From: Deltaproteobacteria bacterium
GTDB taxonomy: Bacteria; Desulfobacterota; JAENJC01
Direction: 5' to 3'
Length of the DNA stretch: 11,999 nt
Assembly (NCBI GenBank): GCA_016208525.1
Contig: JACQYJ010000049.1
Span: forward strand, 1 to 11,999
The notes under the pieces were generated by a model that searched no databases, had not been told where the DNA came from, and saw only the letters and a program-made list of their open reading frames with translations. A program made the position numbers and the translations under genes. Below, piece by piece: positions 7,560 through 11,999 of this stretch (its first letter is position 1; every line of letters starts with the position of its first letter).

Positions 7560-7564
7560 AGTAA

Positions 7565-7571
7565 CTTCCTT
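7565..7571 (-). promoter_or_regulatory. Shine-Dalgarno deciding the cheA start
   Basis: AAGGAAG on the minus strand, five nt before ATG 7559. An in-frame GTG ten codons upstream (7589) lacks any Shine-Dalgarno and would start at the edge of the palindromic element, so ATG 7559 is chosen. Confidence 0.7.
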
Positions 7572-7591
7572 TTCCAAGATACTCCCCACGT

Positions 7592-7740
7592 ATTAAGGTT
7601 GATGAATTCGTAAAAACCCAAAAGTAACCGCAAAGACGCGAAGGACGCAAAGGTAACTGCTTGAATATAAATAGTTTTTCTTCGCGCTCTTTGCGCCTTT
7701 GCGGTGAAAAAAGACTTTTTACGAAATCGTCAGCCTTAAT
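7592..7740. mobile_element. 149-bp palindromic MITE-like element between cheY and cheA
   Basis: The ends form a 25-bp terminal inverted repeat, 7592-7616 against 7716-7740, matching at 22 of 25 positions (ATTAAGG at the tip, TTCGTAAAAA inside). Inside are a second pair of arms, ACCGCAAAGACGCGAAGGAC on the left and TTCGCGCTCTTTGCGCCTTT then GCGGTGA on the right, around an AT-rich centre (about 7653-7680). There is no coding capacity. TTCGTAAAAAGTC-type tips and ACCGCAAAG units are, from memory, common dispersed intergenic repeats in such genomes. It fills most of the 176-bp gap and includes the cheY stop codon. No target-site duplication was identified. A non-mobile intergenic palindrome is the alternative. 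Confidence 0.6.
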
Positions 7741-8104
7741 GCAGATATTTCAAGACTGTTTTTTGGAGTTCTTCCAGCTTGAACGGCTTGACAATATATT
7801 CATTCGCCCCGAGGGCAAGACCCTTTGCCACGTCCTGCCTGCTGCCTTCCGTGCTGATTATGAACAGCGGGATGTCCTTATAAAGATCGCTCTTTTTGAG
7901 AAAGCTTACAAGTTCAAGACCGTTGATGTCCGGCATGTTTATATCGGTCATAATGAGGTCAAACCTCTCCCTCGGAAGTATCTTCAGCGCCTCAAAGCCG
8001 CTCCCGGTTTCAACAAACCTGAAGTCGCCGACATCTTCCAGGGTGGTTATTATAAGTGACCTGATGGTCGGAGAGTCCTCTACTATCAATACATTGAATC
8101 CCAA
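7736..8104 (-). CDS. cheY: Single-domain response regulator, CheY type
   Basis: 122 residues, the whole of one receiver domain and nothing else, as in CheY. It begins NVLIVEDSPTIRSLI; acidic pocket E9 and D10, phospho-acceptor D54 in MTDINMPDINGLE, switch residue S84 (IPLFIISTEGS) and K106 in NEYIVKPF are all present. It should therefore accept phosphate from the neighbouring CheA and act as a diffusible cytoplasmic output. The start is TTG with a strong Shine-Dalgarno. The gene sits between the PATAN protein and cheA. Its TAA stop (7736-7738) lies within the terminal inverted repeat of the palindromic element at 7592-7740, so the element may have supplied or trimmed the C-terminus; the domain still ends at a normal place (LQKTVLKYLH). 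Which target it binds cannot be told from sequence. Confidence 0.95.
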   Translation of the reverse strand: MGFNVLIVEDSPTIRSLIITTLEDVGDFRFVETGSGFEALKILPRERFDLIMTDINMPDINGLELVSFLKKSDLYKDIPLFIISTEGSRQDVAKGLALGANEYIVKPFKLEELQKTVLKYLH

Positions 8105-8106
8105 AA

Positions 8107-8114
8107 CTCCTCCT
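8107..8114 (-). promoter_or_regulatory. Strong Shine-Dalgarno for TTG-started cheY
   Basis: AGGAGGAG on the minus strand, with AGGAGG placed four nt before TTG 8104. No in-frame ATG lies nearby, and the family N-terminus (NVLIVEDSPTIR) begins right after the TTG, so TTG is the start. Confidence 0.75.
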
Positions 8115-8135
8115 AATTAATCAGGTTAAGGTTGA

Positions 8136-8160
8136 GATTAAGGATTTCTTAATCTTAATC
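8136..8160. repeat. CTTAATC repeats with a small AT-rich hairpin
   Basis: In the 56-bp gap between the PATAN gene and cheY, GATTAAG (8136-8142) pairs perfectly with CTTAATC (8148-8154) over a 5-nt loop. A second TTAATC follows to 8160, and AGGTTAAGGTTGAG at about 8122-8136 extends the pattern. The stem is AT-rich and lacks a U-tract on the transcribed strand, so it is recorded as a repeat only. Confidence 0.5.
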
Positions 8161-9840
8161 TTATTTTTTAGTCTCTGAAAGCCTTCTCTCCAGCAGAATT
8201 CTTTCGAGGGCCATGCTTGCCTGGGCCAGGAATATCTCAAGGGTGGAGGTATCTCCGATCCTGTCGCCGGCCGGGGCATTGTCACCGTAAAGTATCAACG
8301 CTGTTTTACCCTGAACTATTACAGGGACAACAAAAGATTCAGCCGGCAGATGCCCGCCAAGCTCCCTGATAATATATTCGTTCCATTGTATCGGGTCAAG
8401 CCTTTTCACCATCGCAGTCTTCGTATCCAAGGCCTCCTTCAGGACTGACGGCTCGTTCAAGGGAATCGCCATCTTCCTCACCCGTTTATCGGCGGCCTCA
8501 CCCTTTATCTCTATCCCGAACTGCCCCTGGCCCACTATCTTGTCATTCTTGACTGCAAACACAACGGCCCTGTTCATTATCTCGCTGCTGAACCGGAGGA
8601 TCAGGAGGATTATCTCGCTGACTGAGAGAGGCCCGCTCAACTCCACAAGCATCTCCTTCAGTATTCTGAGCCCTTTGCTCTCCTCGACCTTCGGCCCGGC
8701 GGGTCCGGATTCGAGAAAGTCCCCCCCTCCTTCCATCTCCTTCAGGAACTCCTGCATGAAAAACTGAGGTTCTCCCAGGGTCTTGTCTCTCCTGGTCAGC
8801 CTGCTTAATGTCGCTGAAAGGTTTTCTATAAACAGGGATACAGCAGGGGTCGTGCCATCCTCCTTGAACTGCAATTTCTTTGGCTTCTGGAGATAAGAAT
8901 AGGCGTTGAGGTCCATTACCTCCTTCTCGGTCTTGCCGTTGGGGTGCTCGGTAATGATTATAACCGGTACATCCTGAAAATCTGTTTTCAGAAGGCCAAG
9001 TATCTCCAATCCTCCCAGCATCCCCTCCCCGTCCATCCTCGGCATAAAAAGGTCAGCTATAACAATAGGGCGTTCCTGTTTGCTCACAAGCTCTTCAACC
9101 TTATGCAGGCCGGCCTCCGGCTGACCAAAGGCAGAGGCCTTGAAACCCATCTGAACCAGATGGTTTCTTATGACTCCCCTTATCAAAGGGTCATCGTCAA
9201 TAACAAGGATCGGGCTGTTCTGGGTGACAGCAGGAATAACAGCAGGCGCGGCCGCCGCAAGAGGCGCCGCTTCCAGTTTATATGGCGCCTCCGCAATAAA
9301 CTCATCTTCAGGAACTATTTCTTCCCTTCCAGCCTCGTCCTGCAGCATGGCCCCTTCCATTGCCATAAACTGAGGATTCAGGCCGTTTGTTAATGTATAT
9401 TGAAGAGGGTCATTCATCCTCATCTCAGGGGTCTCTATTAAATCACCCAACTCAAATACGAAACTGCCGTCACGCCAGAGGAAGAGTGAAAACACGCTCT
9501 TCTCTATATGCCTTACAGCTGTATCCTCTATCAATTGAGCAGACAGATTAAGGTTTTTTATCAGGACAGACTCCAGGCTTTCTCTGAATCCGTCATTTTT
9601 CTGTATCGCCAGTGCATTCTGAAGCTGTTCAGTGGTAAGCAGCTTTTCCTTTATCATAACATCGTAGATCCCTTCCTTTATGACGCTGGAAGTGGCGCTT
9701 ACCACCTGTCCGTTTTTGAAGACCAGCCTGCCTTCCCTTTTCCGGCTGTTCAGCTTGAGGGCGCCTGACTTCCGGCTGAAGCAGACGATCTGCAGGATCT
9801 CTCCAAGTCCTAAATCTTCTATGTTGCCTACTAACTGCAC
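8161..9840 (-). CDS. PATAN (DUF4388) - receiver - GAF-like signalling protein
   Basis: About 559 residues from GTG 9840, chosen for its Shine-Dalgarno. Residues 3 to about 165 look like a DUF4388/PATAN domain (LVGNIEDLGLGEILQIVCFS, then GRLVFKNGQVVSA), the domain of cyanobacterial PatA. An Ala/Pro-rich linker follows (about 190-206). The receiver spans about 210-325, with acidic residues DDD (215-217), predicted phospho-acceptor D263 in IADLFMPRMDG, T297 in VIIITEH and K319 in LQKPKK, so all key residues are kept. The C-terminal third (about 390-559) resembles a GAF domain: alternating strands, then a long helix ending LERILLERRLSETKK. No DNA-binding, enzymatic or transmembrane segment is seen; it is likely a cytoplasmic protein-protein switch. 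It starts the chemosensory cluster 56 nt upstream of cheY, so CheA phosphorylating its receiver is plausible but inferred. The GAF assignment is the weakest part. Confidence 0.85.
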   Translation of the reverse strand: MQLVGNIEDLGLGEILQIVCFSRKSGALKLNSRKREGRLVFKNGQVVSATSSVIKEGIYDVMIKEKLLTTEQLQNALAIQKNDGFRESLESVLIKNLNLSAQLIEDTAVRHIEKSVFSLFLWRDGSFVFELGDLIETPEMRMNDPLQYTLTNGLNPQFMAMEGAMLQDEAGREEIVPEDEFIAEAPYKLEAAPLAAAAPAVIPAVTQNSPILVIDDDPLIRGVIRNHLVQMGFKASAFGQPEAGLHKVEELVSKQERPIVIADLFMPRMDGEGMLGGLEILGLLKTDFQDVPVIIITEHPNGKTEKEVMDLNAYSYLQKPKKLQFKEDGTTPAVSLFIENLSATLSRLTRRDKTLGEPQFFMQEFLKEMEGGGDFLESGPAGPKVEESKGLRILKEMLVELSGPLSVSEIILLILRFSSEIMNRAVVFAVKNDKIVGQGQFGIEIKGEAADKRVRKMAIPLNEPSVLKEALDTKTAMVKRLDPIQWNEYIIRELGGHLPAESFVVPVIVQGKTALILYGDNAPAGDRIGDTSTLEIFLAQASMALERILLERRLSETKK

Positions 9841-9956
9841 GGCTCTCCTTATAAACCACATCAATCCACAGATTTCACAGATTACACAGATAAAGATTAA
9901 TAATCTGTGGGAATCTGCGTCGCTCAGAAGCGCCTGCTTTTGGAATCTGTGGACAA
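9841..9956. repeat. valS to PATAN gap with ATCTGTGG-type inverted repeats
   Basis: This 116-bp gap is largely repeat. The plus strand has CCACAGATTTCACAGATT and ACACAGATAAAGATTA at about 9866-9900, mirrored by TAATCTGTGGGAATCTG at about 9900-9916 and GGAATCTGTGGA at about 9942-9953, around a small CGCT-CAGA-AGCG hairpin near 9921-9932. The period is about 9 bp in the left arm. It could fold in RNA, but no U-tract follows on the minus strand, so I do not call a terminator. No promoter is evident. Confidence 0.6.
9845..9850 (-). promoter_or_regulatory. Shine-Dalgarno deciding the PATAN protein start
   Basis: AAGGAG on the minus strand, four nt before a GTG at 9838-9840. The in-frame TTG and ATG codons further upstream (9859-9864) have no Shine-Dalgarno and sit in repeat DNA, so GTG 9840 is preferred. 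Confidence 0.7.
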
Positions 9957-11999
9957 TTACGGTTCTAATCTCCTTATACCTTCTTCCAGCTTCTTCCTTG
10001 TAGTTAGAAGCTCCGCCTCTTTCCCCTTCTCCTTGTCTATCACGGATTGTGGGGCCTTTTGTACAAATTCAGGATTATTCAATTTTCCCTGAACTTGCGC
10101 CAGTTCCTTTTCTACCTTTGCCAGCTCTTTTTTCAGCCTCTCTGCCTCTTCCTTTGCAACAGCCGGCGACTTTTCAAATACAACAAAGAGCTCCATATCA
10201 AGGACGATCGCAGTGGCAGCGCCCTTAGGCCTGTCATTTTCTGCCGCAAATTTAAGGCTGGCCACTTTTGCCAGGTTCTTCAGATATCCTTCATTCGTGG
10301 AAAGCATCCCCCTCTTTCCCTCTTCGGAAGCTGAAACAATCAGATCCACCATAGCTGAGGGGGGGACATTCAGCTCGGCCCTCAGGTTCCTTACGGCCTT
10401 TGTCGCCTCAATTATAAGCGCCATGGCCTTCTCTGCCGCCGGATCACTCAACAGGTCGCTGTGCATCGGATAGTCGGCAACCATAATGCTTGCAGGCATC
10501 TCTGCATCGTCATCAACAAAGCCTGTCTTTCTGTCTATCTTACCACCGGCATATTTACCGCCATCTGTAAGGGTCTGCCATATCTCCTCGGATATAAACG
10601 GCATGAAGGGATGGAGCAGCCTCAGAGATGTCTCCATGGAACGGAAGAGCACATGCCGGGCAGCCCTCCTTTCGGCCTCGCCGCCTGTTTTACCTTGCAG
10701 GACGGGCTTTGCCATCTCAATATACCAGTCGCACAGTTCGTGCCAGACAAAGTGGTATATTGCATTCGCCGCATCGTTGAACCTGTATGACTCAAGCGAC
10801 TCAAGGGTTTCTTTTATTGCCGCATTTGTCCTTACAACTATCCAGCGGTCGGCAAGGGAGTATGAGAGATGGGAAGGTTCAATATCGACAGGGTTATAGT
10901 CGTCCAGGTTCATCATGGAGAATCGGGCAGCGTTCCATATCTTGTTTGCAAAGTTCCTGTAACCCTCTATCCTCTCCTCGGAGAGTTTTATGTCCCTCCC
11001 CTGAGCCGCCATGGCTGCAAGGGTAAACCTGAGGGGATCAGTCCCGTACTTTTCCATTATAACAAGGGGGTCTATGACGTTCCCCCTGGACTTGGACATC
11101 TTCTGCCCCTGGGCGTCACGGACGAGGGCGTGTATGTAAACAGTCTTAAAAGGCACATCTCCCATGAACTTGAGTCCCATCATCATCATCCTGGCCACCC
11201 AGAAGAATATGATGTCAAACCCTGTTACAAGAGCAGATGTGGGGTAGTAACGCCTCAGATCCTCCGTCCTCTCCGGCCAACCCATCGTGGAAAAGGGCCA
11301 CAGGGCGGAGGAGAACCAGGTATCAAGGACGTCTTCGTCCTGGATAAGCTTGCTGGAGCCGCACTCAGGGCATTGGCCTGGCGCAGTCCTGGATACAATG
11401 GGAGAAATATCTTTCTTTGGTATCTTGCCATAGACAGGCACTGCACCCGCATCTCCATAGTTGCATGGCTCAAATGCGGAATGCGGAATGCGGAATGCGG
11501 CATTTTCTTCTGACTTCCGGCTTCTGGCTTCCGGCTTCTGGATATGCGCAATTTCGATTTTATTGCAGTCAACGCAGTACCACGCAGGTATCTGGTGCCC
11601 CCACCATATCTGGCGGGATATGCACCAGTCCTTTATATTGTTCATCCACTCAAAGTAGGTATTCTCCCAGTTTTTGGGTACAAACCTCGTCCTTTCATCT
11701 AAAACCGCCTTTACCGCAGCCTCCGCAAGAGGCTTTACCTTCACATACCACTGGGGAGAGAGATACGGCTCCACAACGGTCCTGCACCTGTAGCATTTAC
11801 CTACCGCATGCTTATGCGGTTCGCTCTTCAAGAGCAGCCCCCTTTCCCTCAGGATATGGACGACTTTTTCCCGTGCCTTGTGGGCGTGCAGGTCCCTTAT
11901 CTCTTCAAAGACCAGAGACTCCACCTCCTCAAGCTGAGGCTTGATATGGGCCCTCTCAGTCAATATGTTGATCCTGTTCAGGCCATGCCTGATTCCTGC
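9957..11999 (-). CDS. valS: Valyl-tRNA synthetase, 5'-truncated by the window edge
   Basis: Cytoplasmic class I aminoacyl-tRNA synthetase charging tRNA-Val with valine. The frame is open to the window edge, entering at GIRHGLNRINIL, which matches the part of ValS late in the editing domain, so roughly the first third, including the HIGH motif, lies outside. Seen here: a CYRC pair followed by VVEPYLSPQWYV, the block DWCISRQIWWGHQIPAWYC, DVLDTWFSSALWPFSTMGWP, the KMSKS loop (GQKMSKSRGNVIDP, codons 11088-11102), an anticodon-binding domain containing ADRWIV and WHELCDWYIEMAKP, and the C-terminal coiled-coil tRNA arm (EEAERLKKELAKVEKEL). The stop is TAA at 9957-9959. Between the knuckle cysteines CVDC and CPEC there is an extra stretch of about 50 residues, part of it made of 7-bp DNA repeats (11472-11543). 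The rest looks intact, so the enzyme is probably functional. It reads into the chemosensory cluster after 116 nt but is unrelated to it. Confidence 0.97.
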   Translation of the reverse strand, partial: AGIRHGLNRINILTERAHIKPQLEEVESLVFEEIRDLHAHKAREKVVHILRERGLLLKSEPHKHAVGKCYRCRTVVEPYLSPQWYVKVKPLAEAAVKAVLDERTRFVPKNWENTYFEWMNNIKDWCISRQIWWGHQIPAWYCVDCNKIEIAHIQKPEARSRKSEENAAFRIPHSAFEPCNYGDAGAVPVYGKIPKKDISPIVSRTAPGQCPECGSSKLIQDEDVLDTWFSSALWPFSTMGWPERTEDLRRYYPTSALVTGFDIIFFWVARMMMMGLKFMGDVPFKTVYIHALVRDAQGQKMSKSRGNVIDPLVIMEKYGTDPLRFTLAAMAAQGRDIKLSEERIEGYRNFANKIWNAARFSMMNLDDYNPVDIEPSHLSYSLADRWIVVRTNAAIKETLESLESYRFNDAANAIYHFVWHELCDWYIEMAKPVLQGKTGGEAERRAARHVLFRSMETSLRLLHPFMPFISEEIWQTLTDGGKYAGGKIDRKTGFVDDDAEMPASIMVADYPMHSDLLSDPAAEKAMALIIEATKAVRNLRAELNVPPSAMVDLIVSASEEGKRGMLSTNEGYLKNLAKVASLKFAAENDRPKGAATAIVLDMELFVVFEKSPAVAKEEAERLKKELAKVEKELAQVQGKLNNPEFVQKAPQSVIDKEKGKEAELLTTRKKLEEGIRRLEP
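11472..11543 (-). repeat. 7-bp tandem repeat blocks inside valS, in frame
   Basis: Two symmetric 28-bp blocks are separated by 13 bp. On the plus strand, 11473-11500 holds four perfect AATGCGG units, and 11514-11541 holds two perfect copies of a 14-mer, CTTCCGGCTTCTGG, itself two 7-mers differing by one base. Together they encode 24 valS residues (IQKPEARSRKSEENAAFRIP then HSAF) with no homology expected in ValS. The same GAATGCG-type unit occurs in the gap at 3117-3180, which points to a mobile or expanding intergenic repeat that became coding. The exact boundary of the acquired DNA is uncertain, because further atypical residues follow it. Confidence 0.85.

Noticed and set aside
7560..7589. 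GTG start ten codons upstream in cheA
   Set aside because: No ribosome-binding site, and it lies against the palindromic element; ATG 7559 has AAGGAAG.
8136..8160. Terminator after the PATAN gene
   Set aside because: The stem is short and AT-rich, and no U-tract follows on the transcribed strand.
9841..9864. Upstream TTG/ATG start for the PATAN protein
   Set aside because: No Shine-Dalgarno precedes it and the extra residues are repeat-derived; GTG 9840 has AAGGAG at suitable spacing.
10869..11513. Plus-strand open frame of 214 codons
   Set aside because: Antisense to conserved valS blocks including KMSKS, with no recognisable protein character.
11473..11541. CRISPR-like array
   Set aside because: Units are 7 bp and directly tandem without spacers; no cas gene is present anywhere in the window.

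Overview
All supported genes lie on the minus strand, so the window reads from right to left. It opens inside valS (valyl-tRNA synthetase, 5' end outside the window) and continues into a chemosensory cluster: a PATAN(DUF4388)-REC-GAF-like protein, a TTG-started CheY, a full CheA kinase, an ExeA-type AAA ATPase, a CheW with a long acidic N-terminus, a plain CheW, an MJ0042-type zinc ribbon that overlaps an N-terminally incomplete receiver protein, and a 604-residue HEAT-repeat protein. No chemoreceptor, CheR or CheB is visible.

The gene content (MJ0042 zinc ribbon with receiver, DUF4388 protein, ExeA-like ATPase, HEAT repeats) and the repeat-filled intergenic DNA suggest a Nitrospirota-like or Desulfobacterota/delta-type Gram-negative bacterium, quite possibly an environmental genome. 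This is inference from style and protein families; no taxonomic marker was compared.

Layout: 9957-11999 valS (partial); 9841-9956 gap with ATCTGTGG-type inverted repeats; 8161-9840 PATAN-REC-GAF-like; 7736-8104 cheY; 7592-7740 a palindromic MITE-like element; 5520-7559 cheA; 4713-5516 ATPase (3 nt after cheA); 4424-4712 gap with an ACAGAG-type inverted repeat and a tandem Shine-Dalgarno; 3644-4423 and 3183-3647 two cheW genes overlapping as ATGA; 3117-3180 palindromic 7-bp repeat; 2882-3073 and 2203-2913 zinc ribbon and receiver in overlapping frames; 2122-2202 gap with hairpin and 7-bp repeats; 307-2121 HEAT protein; 1-306 no gene, ACAGAG-type repeats.

Likely joint function: CheA, docked by two CheW-type adaptors to receptors encoded elsewhere, phosphorylates the single-domain CheY and perhaps the receiver in the PATAN protein. 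The zinc-ribbon/receiver, HEAT and ATPase genes are non-classical partners. No flagellar gene is present, and PATAN and ExeA-like proteins are often linked to polarity, pili or secretion, so an output other than flagellar rotation is plausible but unproven.

The most unusual DNA is the short-repeat traffic. Several unrelated 7-bp tandem repeats occupy gaps, one forms a triple ribosome-binding site, and one block lies in frame inside valS beside its zinc-binding knuckle.
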